DNA of 64,000 nt, from NCBI GenBank assembly GCA_002371705.1, contig DFGI01000096.1, positions 20,877-84,876 on the forward strand, given 5' to 3'. The translations under genes and the position numbers were made by a program. Source of the DNA: Bacteroidales bacterium UBA3754. Its GTDB lineage: Bacteria > Bacteroidota > Bacteroidia > Bacteroidales > UBA1715. Of this stretch, positions 43,308-52,320 are shown one piece after another. Positions within the stretch are counted from its first letter, which is position 1; each line of letters opens with the position of its first letter. Under the pieces are notes generated by a model. It worked only from the letters and a program-made list of their open reading frames with translations, was not told the DNA's origin and ran no database searches.

Positions 43308-46300
43308 TTAGAAACCTAAATTAACACCAAACACAACAGATCTTGCTTGTGGATATGAACCACGGTCAACACCTAACTCAGGTCCTTCCCAATTCATAGC
43401 TTGGTTGATACCAATTTCTGGGTCGAAACCTTGGTATTTCGTGAATGTCAACAAGTTTTGACCTTGCACATATACACGCAATGTTCTCAATTTGATTTTT
43501 TCTACGATGTTTTCTGGCACTGTATATCCCAAAGTAACATTTTTCAAACGGAAATATGAGCCATTTTCCACGTATGCGGAGTTTGGATAATATGTTCCAG
43601 TGAACCATTCACCTTTAGTTGGTTCTGTTGAACTTGTATTGTCTCTTGACCACACATCCAAACGACGGGTAGAAAGGTTAGAACCAAGAGAACCAGCTCC
43701 ACCATCCAAATAATATTTAGTGTTGTTGAAAATCTCGTTTCCTGCTACACCTTGGAATGACATGCTGAAGTCGAATCCATAGAATGATGCATCAAAGTTG
43801 AAACCATACGTAAAGTCAGGGTTTGGATTACCAATACAAGTGATATCATTTGTCGTGATTTTACCATCACCATCTACATCAACAAGTTTGTAATCACCCA
43901 ATTTTGCGTTGCTTTGTGAAGAATTGTTGATTTCTTCATAGCTTGAGAAAACGCCATCAACTTTGTAGCCCCAGAAAGAAGCGATTGGATAACCTTCCAA
44001 TGTTCTACAAGCATAAACGTCAGAAGAACGACCGATGTTACCACCATACAATGTTGTTCCTCCAAGTTCAGTAACTTCATTATATGTATGAGAGAAGTTA
44101 CCACCTACGCTATACGTCAACTTATGTTTGTTGCCTTCTGCCCCAAAATCTTTGTTATTTCGGTAAACCAAACCAACTTCATAACCTCTATTCAATATCT
44201 TACCAGCGTTCACTGTTGGATTTTTCTTATCGCAACCTACGACAGCTGGAACTTGCAATTTCACCAAGTTGTCAACGTTGTTTTTGATAAAGTAGTCGAA
44301 GTTGAACATCAATTTATTGTCCCAGAAACTAATGTCTGTACCAAAATCCCAGCTGGTAGCCTCTTCCCAGTGCAATTCGTCATTTGCTACACCATCAACA
44401 ACAACACCATTAACTGTTTTGCCACCGAAGTTGTAACCAGATTCCTGGTCAGCAACCATACTTGCCACAAACAAGTAGTTACCGATATTTTCGTTACCGA
44501 TTTTACCCCAACCTACACGGAATTTACATAAGTTAATATTCTTCTTCAAGAATTCGTTGTTATAGAAGAATGGTTCCTTGTTGATTTTCCATGCCAAACC
44601 AAGAGATGGGAAATATCCGTATTTATATTGCGAACCGAAACGAGAAGAACCATCTCGACGAACAGTAAAGTTCATCAAATATTTATCGCGGAACGAATAT
44701 TCCATACGACCGATATATGAAAGCATTGAGTGTTCATTAGGAGCTTGCCATGTTTCTGACCAAACGCCCTTGTCAGCACTTTCACCTGAAATCACATAGT
44801 GTTGAAAATCTTCTTTACCAACATTTTCCACACGTGTCATATAAGTATCTTGGAAGTCATACAAAACTTCATGACCCAACAAGAAACGGAATGAGTGGTT
44901 AACCAACGAAGAATCTGCATTGTACAATTTAAACGCATACGTCAATGTATTTGACAAGCTCCAGTTGTAACCGCCTTGCACAGTATTTTCGATATATGAA
45001 ACACCATTATTCTGAGTTGTTGACACGAAATAAACTGGTTGGTAAACTTTTTCTTCGTTACCCCATTTTCCATAGTTGAATTGAGATTTGAATTCCAAAC
45101 CATCCAACAAGAAATCCAATTTATAGTTCATCCAAGCACCAGCGCCAACACCGTAACCTGTTTTAGTATCATTTTTATACTTCAATTCAACCTCAGGGTT
45201 ACCAAAGCTCTGTCCTGAATATGCCGATGCAGGGCTCAAACCTCCTTTTACCGTTGGGTCGAAAATCAACGCAAGACCAAGTGGAGACTGCTCGATACCA
45301 GCTTCATTCACCTTTCTTTGTGAATTTTGGCTGTAACCAATGTTTGCGCCAATGTCCAAACGTTTATTTACTTTATACATTGCTTTTGTTCCGAAATCAT
45401 AACGGGTATAGTTTGTTGTTCTTACAATACCGTCCTGATCTTGGTAACCTGCGCTTATTGACCAAGAACTTCTTGCAGAACCACCATCAGCTGACAATCT
45501 ATATTTTTGAATTGTAGCTACGCGGAACACTGTATCTTGCCAGAAAGCATTTCCATTGTCATAACCAGTTGGATATGTTCCCATTTTTTCAACGAATTGG
45601 TCCCCAGTAAGCACATCCATTTTCTTCCATGCTTGTTGCACACCTTTATATCCGTCAAAATTGATATTAACATATTCATAATCTTCAACTTGGTTACCAC
45701 CTTTTGTTGTGATGAGCACAACACCGTTAGCACCACGGGCGCCATAAATAGCACACGAAGAAGCGTCTTTCAAAATTGTCAACGATTCAATGTTTCCTGG
45801 GTCTCCACGATATTCATATCCTTGAGGAACGCCATCCACAACGTACAATGGGCGTGCATCACCCGTAGTACCACGACCACGGATAACGATATCCATTGCA
45901 GCACCTGGAGTACCCGAGTTAGAAGTCACACTCACACCTGGAGCCTTACCTTGTAACGCTTGGTCAACCGCAAGTACTGGCGCTTTTGTAAGTTCCTCAC
46001 CTGCAAGCACCGCTGGAGAACCAGTTGCGTCTTCCAATTTCACAGCCGCATAACCAATTTTCACAACAGTTTCCATTTGAACGGCATCAGGTTTCAACGA
46101 AACATTAAATGTTCTTTGACTACCAACTTTCTTTACTTGTGTCGCATAACCAACATAAGAAAATTCAAGTTGCGAATCAGCACTTTTCACCGATAGCGTC
46201 CACGTTCCGTCCAATTCTGTGAATGTCCCATTAGTAGTTCCAAGCTCAGCAACCGATGCCGCAATAAGCGGTGCGCCCTTGGTATCGGTCAACTTACCTG

Positions 46301-46391
46301 AAACTGTGATTTGTGCACTAACAGTTCCAACAGAAAAAAACGCAATCAAAAAAAAGACAATGCTCTTTTTTTGTTTGAAGATTTTTCTCAT
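43308..46391 (-). CDS. SusC/RagA-family TonB-dependent transporter
   Basis: A 1027-residue outer-membrane transporter: signal peptide (to VSAQ), a CarboxypepD_reg-like domain (about 28-115, VSGKLTDTKGAPLIAASV), the TonB plug with SVTSNSGTPGAAMDIVIRGRGTT and the SusC signature LYVVDGVP followed by ESLTILKDASSCAIYGARGANGVVLITTKGG, then a 22-strand barrel ending FGVNLGF. It pairs with the SusD protein to import a ligand. Transcription probably starts in the 124-base gap after the sensor gene, where I see no convincing promoter. Confidence 0.95.
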   Translation of the reverse strand: MRKIFKQKKSIVFFLIAFFSVGTVSAQITVSGKLTDTKGAPLIAASVAELGTTNGTFTELDGTWTLSVKSADSQLEFSYVGYATQVKKVGSQRTFNVSLKPDAVQMETVVKIGYAAVKLEDATGSPAVLAGEELTKAPVLAVDQALQGKAPGVSVTSNSGTPGAAMDIVIRGRGTTGDARPLYVVDGVPQGYEYRGDPGNIESLTILKDASSCAIYGARGANGVVLITTKGGNQVEDYEYVNINFDGYKGVQQAWKKMDVLTGDQFVEKMGTYPTGYDNGNAFWQDTVFRVATIQKYRLSADGGSARSSWSISAGYQDQDGIVRTTNYTRYDFGTKAMYKVNKRLDIGANIGYSQNSQRKVNEAGIEQSPLGLALIFDPTVKGGLSPASAYSGQSFGNPEVELKYKNDTKTGYGVGAGAWMNYKLDFLLDGLEFKSQFNYGKWGNEEKVYQPVYFVSTTQNNGVSYIENTVQGGYNWSLSNTLTYAFKLYNADSSLVNHSFRFLLGHEVLYDFQDTYMTRVENVGKEDFQHYVISGESADKGVWSETWQAPNEHSMLSYIGRMEYSFRDKYLMNFTVRRDGSSRFGSQYKYGYFPSLGLAWKINKEPFFYNNEFLKKNINLCKFRVGWGKIGNENIGNYLFVASMVADQESGYNFGGKTVNGVVVDGVANDELHWEEATSWDFGTDISFWDNKLMFNFDYFIKNNVDNLVKLQVPAVVGCDKKNPTVNAGKILNRGYEVGLVYRNNKDFGAEGNKHKLTYSVGGNFSHTYNEVTELGGTTLYGGNIGRSSDVYACRTLEGYPIASFWGYKVDGVFSSYEEINNSSQSNAKLGDYKLVDVDGDGKITTNDITCIGNPNPDFTYGFNFDASFYGFDFSMSFQGVAGNEIFNNTKYYLDGGAGSLGSNLSTRRLDVWSRDNTSSTEPTKGEWFTGTYYPNSAYVENGSYFRLKNVTLGYTVPENIVEKIKLRTLRVYVQGQNLLTFTKYQGFDPEIGINQAMNWEGPELGVDRGSYPQARSVVFGVNLGF

Positions 46392-46515
46392 ACATTTATT
46401 TTTTTAGTTTAACAATTATTTATTCTATCTTTAGAGTGATTTTATACCATCTACAAAAGACGGACAAATTTATGAAAAGATTCTCATTCCCAAAAAGAAA
46501 AACAGGAAATTTATA

Positions 46516-49500
46516 CTATCTATCCAAACATTTTAGCAACAATTCTTGTAAATCGCTGGTTTTATACGGTTTAGCAATGTAATAATCACATCCTGCGTCG
46601 AAACATTGGAGTTTGGCATCGTAACTGCCATATAATGTTTGCGCAATAATCGGAACAGCTTTGTTTTGCTTTCTAATGGCCAGAGCAGCCTCAAAGCCAT
46701 TCATTTTAGGCAGCTGCACATCAAGCAACACTGCATTTATTTTTTCTTTATTTTGAGTGTATTTTTGAACGACATCTTCCCCATCAACGGCACGAATCAT
46801 CTCAATTTTAGTCGGGAGCAGGCTTTCCTGAATAAACGAAAAACTCGCATCATCGAAATCGCCAACCAGCACTGTTTTATTCGACCAATCATACTCCACA
46901 ACAATTGGTTCGTCAACAAATTCTTTTTCTGCGATTTTGCTGTTTTCGGCAACCTTTTCAATCAAATTCTTTGGTGTACGTTCTTCGGCAAGCAACACCA
47001 TAAGAATTTCTATCGCGATAACAGTACCTTTTAAATTCGTTTCGTAACGTGAAAATTGGCGAACCGTGCGCATCAATCCATCTTTCGCAATAATTTTGAA
47101 ATCAGCAAATTCCGGCATTTTACCTTCCAGCATCATACTGCGATATTTTTTTATATCCTTGCGCAGTTCCGTCGGGAGTAAATCTTTTAATGTAATTTGA
47201 CCTTCCTCAAACTCAACATCCTCATAGCCAGTCAATTGTAACACTGACGGACTAACATATTCCACTTTTTCAGACGGCAATTGAATCTTGAAGACCACAT
47301 CACGAACATTGTTTTCATACAAATCGACTTTGCGTTTCAACAACAGTTTGTCTTTATTCAGTGTAACGGTTCGTTGTTTCAATTCGTGGATTAAATCGTC
47401 GTTTTTTTGGATTTTCGCCAACAAAATCGAAAGACGTTTTTCCAACCCTGCCCGTTGTTGCTCTGCTTCGGAACGTTGGCGCGTAGCCGCATCGCGTTGC
47501 AATTTCATTTGAACATTTTGTAACTCAATCTGTTCCGTTTTTCGTTTAATGTCCTGCATACGCAAAGCGACCTGTTTTCGTAAAATATTTCGCATTCTGA
47601 CAATACGGCGCATTCTACGAATAAAAATATAACAAATCACAGCTATCACCAGCAAAATAAGAACTACATAAAACCAAGTGTGTTCCCACAAAGCCTTTCT
47701 AATATGTATATGCAATTCTATCTCCGAATCGGATTTGTTGGTGAGATGTTTTACACAAAAGACATAATCGCCACCCTGTAAATTGGTGTATGTCACCTCA
47801 TTATCATTATGAAGCAAAAACCAATTATCGTTCAAGCCAACCATTCGATACAAATAATCTACAGGATAAGAAGCATCAAAATAAAAATCAGAGAATTTAA
47901 ATGACAAATCTTTCACCTTATATGGTAAATTCAGATAATATTTTCCATCTTCATACGAAATATCGTACTCATATTTCGGGGAAAAGATTGATTCCCCGTG
48001 CACCATGATGTCTGTCAATCGTAGCAGATGTGATGTATCGTCCGAGACATAAACTGGCACCGAAATTGACTTCAAACCATTGTCGGTTCCTAACAAAAGC
48101 GACTGCTGATACACGAAAAACGAATTTCGACGGATTTCACCTTTATTGATAGACGAAAGCAGCTGAAAATTATTTTTCCGAGAATCAAACAGATACAAAT
48201 ATTTCGATGTAATCAGTAACATTGAACTATCGGATTGCGGAACGATGCCACACACGGCGGAATTATTGGCTGTTTGCACATTTTGCAACGCAATAATCGT
48301 ATCACGAATCTCATCGTAGTGACTCAATCCTTGCAATGAGCCAAACCAAACCACACCGTCTTCAGCCTGCGAAATGCTTGTCACCACAGAGCTTCGCATA
48401 CCAGGGAATTCATCAAAGCGATAAATTTTAGTGGTTCCATTCGGCAAGACTTTAGAAATGCCATAATACGAGCCTATCCAAATATTTTTTTCGGTATCTT
48501 CAAAGAAACAAGTTGTTCCATTGCACGAAATAGTTAAAAAGCCATCGCCCTCGTAGCCTGTATAATGACGGACAAATTCCGCCCGTTCTTTATTGAACAC
48601 AAACACACCATTCTCGTAAGTACCGATCCACAAATTTCCTTGGCTATCAACAAAAAGTGACGAAATATCTTTTGACGGGACGTGTGCTAATTGTTTCTGA
48701 AAAGCTAACGCTCCTGTTTTTTGTGACAATGCAAACACTCCATTTGTGTATGTTCCAATCCAAATATATTCGTCATCTGAGCATAAGGCTGTCACCACAT
48801 TATCGAATGTATTTCCTTGTATGCCAGTTTCGTATGTGTAGTTTTTCACTCGTTTTGCTTGTTCGTCATACACAAATAAACCTCCCCCATCGGTACCAGC
48901 GTAGGTTTTTCCTGCTTTTTGAATTATAGAAAGAACTTTTTGCGTTTTTATTTGATCTGCGAAAGCTCCATTTTCCTCTAAATCAAACGTTTGCGACAAC
49001 CGCACCGTCACACCACCAAACGAATGTCCAATCCATACATTCCCAAAACTGTCTTTATATACCGTGTTGCAATTTTTGTTAATCAAGTGCGGCATTTCAA
49101 CAGGTTTTGGGGTTGCATTCAGCTGCAACTCGAAGATTCCCAACGAGCGCATCCCAAGCCACAGCACCGAATCTGAAATCTGTTCCACATCGTTTACAAA
49201 TGTATCTTCAAGATTTCTTAACCGATACGATGATACCAATACATTATTATTATATATTTCAATCAAACCATCGGCATAACACACACACAAGCGATTTGCA
49301 TCGAGATATTTCACAACCGTGACTGCCGCCGATTTCCGAGCAATAAAATTTGTGGAACCATCGTGCGACAGAAAATAGACCTGTCCCTCTTTATTTCCAA
49401 CCGCAATTCGGTCACTATCAATCAAATCAATTGACGAAACAAAACTATTTGATTCCACATTGTCGGCTGAAACAATCCGTAACGTATCATTTCCTCTTTC

Positions 49501-49965
49501 GGCAAAATACACATATTTATCGTCGGTTTGCACATAGCAGCCATCTAAAACAGGAAACACGCGGAGCGCAGGTTTCATATTCACTTTGCCTAACACATCA
49601 TAAAAATGATAATGCTCAAATTCACCAGAAACCGGATTGTAGCAATCCAGTCCTGACATTGTCCCAATCCAAATATGTAGGCCATCGAACGTATTTACCG
49701 AGTTCACAAAATTGTGTGATATGCTGTGGACATCGTTCGGACGAGTTTGGAAAACCTTATAATAAAACCCATCGTAACGAACCAAACCATTCTCGGTCGC
49801 AATCCACACAAATCCCTCTCTATCCTGCACAATTTGATGAATGTTTCCGTTTATCAATCCATTGTCAACAGTAATTTGCACAACTTTCGACATAGGCTTC
49901 GCCTCTACACGGGAAAACATCCCAAGTAGCACCAACACAAGCCATATTTTCGTCACTAAACGCAC
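46516..49965 (-). CDS. Propeller-PAS-receiver sensor protein without histidine kinase
   Basis: 1149 residues. Signal/membrane start, two Reg_prop beta-propellers (about 25-660, repeats such as GFVWIATENGL, HIWIGTMSGL, NLWIGTYENGV), a Y_Y_Y domain (about 670-750), a membrane helix (about 762-785), a coiled coil (about 790-885), a PAS-like domain (about 888-1000) and a receiver domain (about 1028-1149) with acidic pair DFDD, phosphorylation site LLDVQLPKMNG and AKPYK lysine. I find no HisKA H-box, no HATPase N/G boxes and no DNA-binding domain. The start is GTG 49965, two bases past the upstream stop. It precedes susCD, as HTCS regulators do, but cannot act alone as one. Confidence 0.85.
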   Translation of the reverse strand: MRLVTKIWLVLVLLGMFSRVEAKPMSKVVQITVDNGLINGNIHQIVQDREGFVWIATENGLVRYDGFYYKVFQTRPNDVHSISHNFVNSVNTFDGLHIWIGTMSGLDCYNPVSGEFEHYHFYDVLGKVNMKPALRVFPVLDGCYVQTDDKYVYFAERGNDTLRIVSADNVESNSFVSSIDLIDSDRIAVGNKEGQVYFLSHDGSTNFIARKSAAVTVVKYLDANRLCVCYADGLIEIYNNNVLVSSYRLRNLEDTFVNDVEQISDSVLWLGMRSLGIFELQLNATPKPVEMPHLINKNCNTVYKDSFGNVWIGHSFGGVTVRLSQTFDLEENGAFADQIKTQKVLSIIQKAGKTYAGTDGGGLFVYDEQAKRVKNYTYETGIQGNTFDNVVTALCSDDEYIWIGTYTNGVFALSQKTGALAFQKQLAHVPSKDISSLFVDSQGNLWIGTYENGVFVFNKERAEFVRHYTGYEGDGFLTISCNGTTCFFEDTEKNIWIGSYYGISKVLPNGTTKIYRFDEFPGMRSSVVTSISQAEDGVVWFGSLQGLSHYDEIRDTIIALQNVQTANNSAVCGIVPQSDSSMLLITSKYLYLFDSRKNNFQLLSSINKGEIRRNSFFVYQQSLLLGTDNGLKSISVPVYVSDDTSHLLRLTDIMVHGESIFSPKYEYDISYEDGKYYLNLPYKVKDLSFKFSDFYFDASYPVDYLYRMVGLNDNWFLLHNDNEVTYTNLQGGDYVFCVKHLTNKSDSEIELHIHIRKALWEHTWFYVVLILLVIAVICYIFIRRMRRIVRMRNILRKQVALRMQDIKRKTEQIELQNVQMKLQRDAATRQRSEAEQQRAGLEKRLSILLAKIQKNDDLIHELKQRTVTLNKDKLLLKRKVDLYENNVRDVVFKIQLPSEKVEYVSPSVLQLTGYEDVEFEEGQITLKDLLPTELRKDIKKYRSMMLEGKMPEFADFKIIAKDGLMRTVRQFSRYETNLKGTVIAIEILMVLLAEERTPKNLIEKVAENSKIAEKEFVDEPIVVEYDWSNKTVLVGDFDDASFSFIQESLLPTKIEMIRAVDGEDVVQKYTQNKEKINAVLLDVQLPKMNGFEAALAIRKQNKAVPIIAQTLYGSYDAKLQCFDAGCDYYIAKPYKTSDLQELLLKCLDR

Positions 49966-49967
49966 AA

Positions 49968-51017
49968 TTATCTATAAACCTTACGCAGATAAACCAACGT
50001 TGCTCCAAATTTGTATTTTTCAAACGAAGCATCCTGATAAAAATACTGCGGATAATCTCTATCCAAACATCCACGAATTTTTGCCTTTAGAATGCCATTT
50101 CCCACACCATGGATAAACACTATTTTTTCAATGCCATCGGAAACCGCCTTCACCAATTCACGTTCAAATGTTTGTAACTGTATATCAAGCATTTCCGAAG
50201 ATTTCATTTGTTCAGGATTATCAACCAACTCGTGGATATGAAGGTCTATTTCCCGAATTTTCTCCTCTTTTTTCACCATAACTGGTTGTTTTTCAACCAC
50301 ATTTTTCGTCTGCATTGATTCGGCAATCTGCCTCGGCTCTATATTCCGCAATAACTCCTGTTCCTTTTTATATTGTATATCAGCTGCATCATACACCGAA
50401 ATCACATACGCATCTTCATCAAAAAAATCGTTTACGATGAAAACCCCTGGTTTGTAAAATTTCACGGGATTAATCGCAACTTGCACATCCACAGCGTTTT
50501 GCATCGCATATTTCTTATTTTTGAAATATACTGCCTGACAATGCAAGCGCTCCATTTTTGAGATTTCCTCATACGAAATCTGTGCTATCATATATTTGGA
50601 ATTCGCTTCGAGCAAACCTGAATTTATGCGGGAAACTTCATTGCCATCTTCTGAAGACAAAACATATAATATATGGTAATTGCAATCATTTATCAGATAC
50701 AACTCAAACAAACTGGAATCTTTTGCATTGCGAACAAACGCCATAAACAACTGAGGAATTTCGTTACCTTCAATGTCATCGTCTTCAATAGATTCGTCAA
50801 TTTCTATTGGGTTTTGAGGAGCAGATGGCACAGAATTCGAACGGGATTGTTCCTGTTTTTCAGGACGTTCTATCAAAATCAATTCATTTTCACGAACAGG
50901 AACAATAAATCCTGATTCGTCAACAATTTCAACAATCATTGGGCTCACAATCTTTTGAACCACACCGCCACCAACATCGTTAAGATAGCGAACAACGTCT
51001 CCAACTTGGAATTTCAT
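49968..51017 (-). CDS. DUF2027-Smr domain protein
   Basis: 349 residues. The N-terminal MKFQVGDVVRYLNDVGGGVVQKI is an SH3-like segment, followed by a long middle part typical of Bacteroidota DUF2027 proteins, and a C-terminal Smr domain (about 265-349) with EIDLHIHEL, FIHGVGNGILKAKI and FGATLVYL. Smr domains are nucleases or nucleic-acid binders in MutS2 and relatives. I start at ATG 51017, as the frame's first ATG lies inside a promoter element. The stop is two bases from the sensor's GTG, so the two may share a transcript. Confidence 0.85.
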   Translation of the reverse strand: MKFQVGDVVRYLNDVGGGVVQKIVSPMIVEIVDESGFIVPVRENELILIERPEKQEQSRSNSVPSAPQNPIEIDESIEDDDIEGNEIPQLFMAFVRNAKDSSLFELYLINDCNYHILYVLSSEDGNEVSRINSGLLEANSKYMIAQISYEEISKMERLHCQAVYFKNKKYAMQNAVDVQVAINPVKFYKPGVFIVNDFFDEDAYVISVYDAADIQYKKEQELLRNIEPRQIAESMQTKNVVEKQPVMVKKEEKIREIDLHIHELVDNPEQMKSSEMLDIQLQTFERELVKAVSDGIEKIVFIHGVGNGILKAKIRGCLDRDYPQYFYQDASFEKYKFGATLVYLRKVYR

Positions 51018-51038
51018 CGCTTCATTTTTTTTGCACTT

Positions 51039-51056
51039 CAAAAGTACGTACTTTTG
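51039..51056. promoter_or_regulatory. Palindromic back-to-back promoter elements (DUF2027-Smr / queA)
   Basis: CAAAAGTACGTACTTTTG is an 18-base perfect palindrome made of two TACTTTTG -7 boxes facing away from each other, separated by two bases. Each box serves one divergent gene, so both promoters cannot easily be open together. Confidence 0.6.
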
Positions 51057-51081
51057 TCAAAATTTTTACGAAAAAATGACA

Positions 51082-52290
51082 ATGAACAACAATTTGTCAA
51101 AAATAAGCGATTTTTCGTACGATTTACCCGACGAAAAAATTGCGAAGCATCCGCTTCCAAACCGCGATGAATCAAAATTGCTGATTTGGAAGCAAGGGGA
51201 AATCATTGATGAAACGTTTTCCAATTGCATAAAGTACCTCCCCCAAAATTCACTTGTGATTTTTAACGACACGCGGGTAATCCATGCACGCATCATTTTA
51301 ACTAAATCCACAGGCGCACGCATTGAGATATTGTGTTTGGAACCGTTTGAACCCCACAACTACGAGCAATCGTTTGCCCAAATAGGAAAATGCTCGTGGA
51401 AATGCGTTGTCGGCAATGCGAAGAAATGGAAAAACGAGCCATTACAGGCTGTTATTCAAGGCAATAACGACATTCATTTTCTGGCACGAAAAGAAAATCA
51501 AACCGATGATGGATTTATAGTAAGTTTTGAATGGGACAGTAACCATACGTTTAGTGAGATTCTCGAACAAATTGGAAAGATTCCAATTCCTCCCTACCTC
51601 AACCGCGAATCCGAAGCAAGCGACAACGACCGCTACCAAACTGTTTATGCTGAGCACAACGGTTCTGTTGCAGCCCCAACAGCAGGCCTACATTTTACGC
51701 CAAATGTATTAGAGAAGTTCAAGACCCAAAATCTGACCATTGGAAAAGTCACGCTACACGTAGGCGCAGGCACATTCAAGCCTGTGAAAACAGAAAGTTA
51801 CACCGACCACGTTATGCATCAAGAATTGTGTATTGTGCAAAAATCTTTAATTGACAAGATTATCAACCATTTACCATACATCACAGCCGTAGGGACCACT
51901 TCCGTTCGGACATTGGAGTCACTTTATTGGAACGGAGTAAAACTTGCGACAAACCCAACAGCCGACATTAATCATCTTTCCCAATGGGAAGCATACGAAT
52001 TGCCTCAGAATATTTCTGTGAAAGATGCGCTTCAAGCAATTGTAAATTATATGGAAATCAACCATTTAAATGAATTACAATACTACACGCAAATTATGAT
52101 TACGCCATCATACACATTTAAAATTGTACGTTCAATGTTTACCAATTTTCACCAACCACAAAGTACTCTGCTACTGCTAATTAGCGCATTTGTTGGCGAT
52201 AATTGGAAAACTATCTACAAACACGCATTGGAACATGATTACCGTTTTTTAAGCTACGGTGACAGTTCGCTCTTGTTGCCAAACGAATAA
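51082..52290 (+). CDS. queA: S-adenosylmethionine:tRNA ribosyltransferase-isomerase
   Basis: QueA adds the ribosyl part of SAM to preQ1 at the tRNA wobble base, making epoxyqueuosine. About 402 residues, slightly longer than E. coli QueA. Marks: FSYDLPDEKIAKHPLPNRDESKLL at the N-terminus, FNDTRVIHARI, the APTAGLHFT motif, KVTLHVGAGTFKPV, and VGTTSVRTLES. ATG 51076 or 51082 follow the TACTTTTG element; the longer frame from 51031 overlaps the promoter. Its terminator is shared with the convergent thioredoxin-like gene. Confidence 0.94.
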   Translation: MNNNLSKISDFSYDLPDEKIAKHPLPNRDESKLLIWKQGEIIDETFSNCIKYLPQNSLVIFNDTRVIHARIILTKSTGARIEILCLEPFEPHNYEQSFAQIGKCSWKCVVGNAKKWKNEPLQAVIQGNNDIHFLARKENQTDDGFIVSFEWDSNHTFSEILEQIGKIPIPPYLNRESEASDNDRYQTVYAEHNGSVAAPTAGLHFTPNVLEKFKTQNLTIGKVTLHVGAGTFKPVKTESYTDHVMHQELCIVQKSLIDKIINHLPYITAVGTTSVRTLESLYWNGVKLATNPTADINHLSQWEAYELPQNISVKDALQAIVNYMEINHLNELQYYTQIMITPSYTFKIVRSMFTNFHQPQSTLLLLISAFVGDNWKTIYKHALEHDYRFLSYGDSSLLLPNE

Positions 52291-52317
52291 AAAAGGCAAC
52301 CGTTCGGTTGCCTTTTT
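52290..52317. terminator. Bidirectional terminator queA / thioredoxin-like gene
   Basis: A perfect 13-bp stem AAAAAGGCAACCG / CGGTTGCCTTTTT with a 2-base loop. Confidence 0.85.
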
Positions 52318-52320
52318 CAA

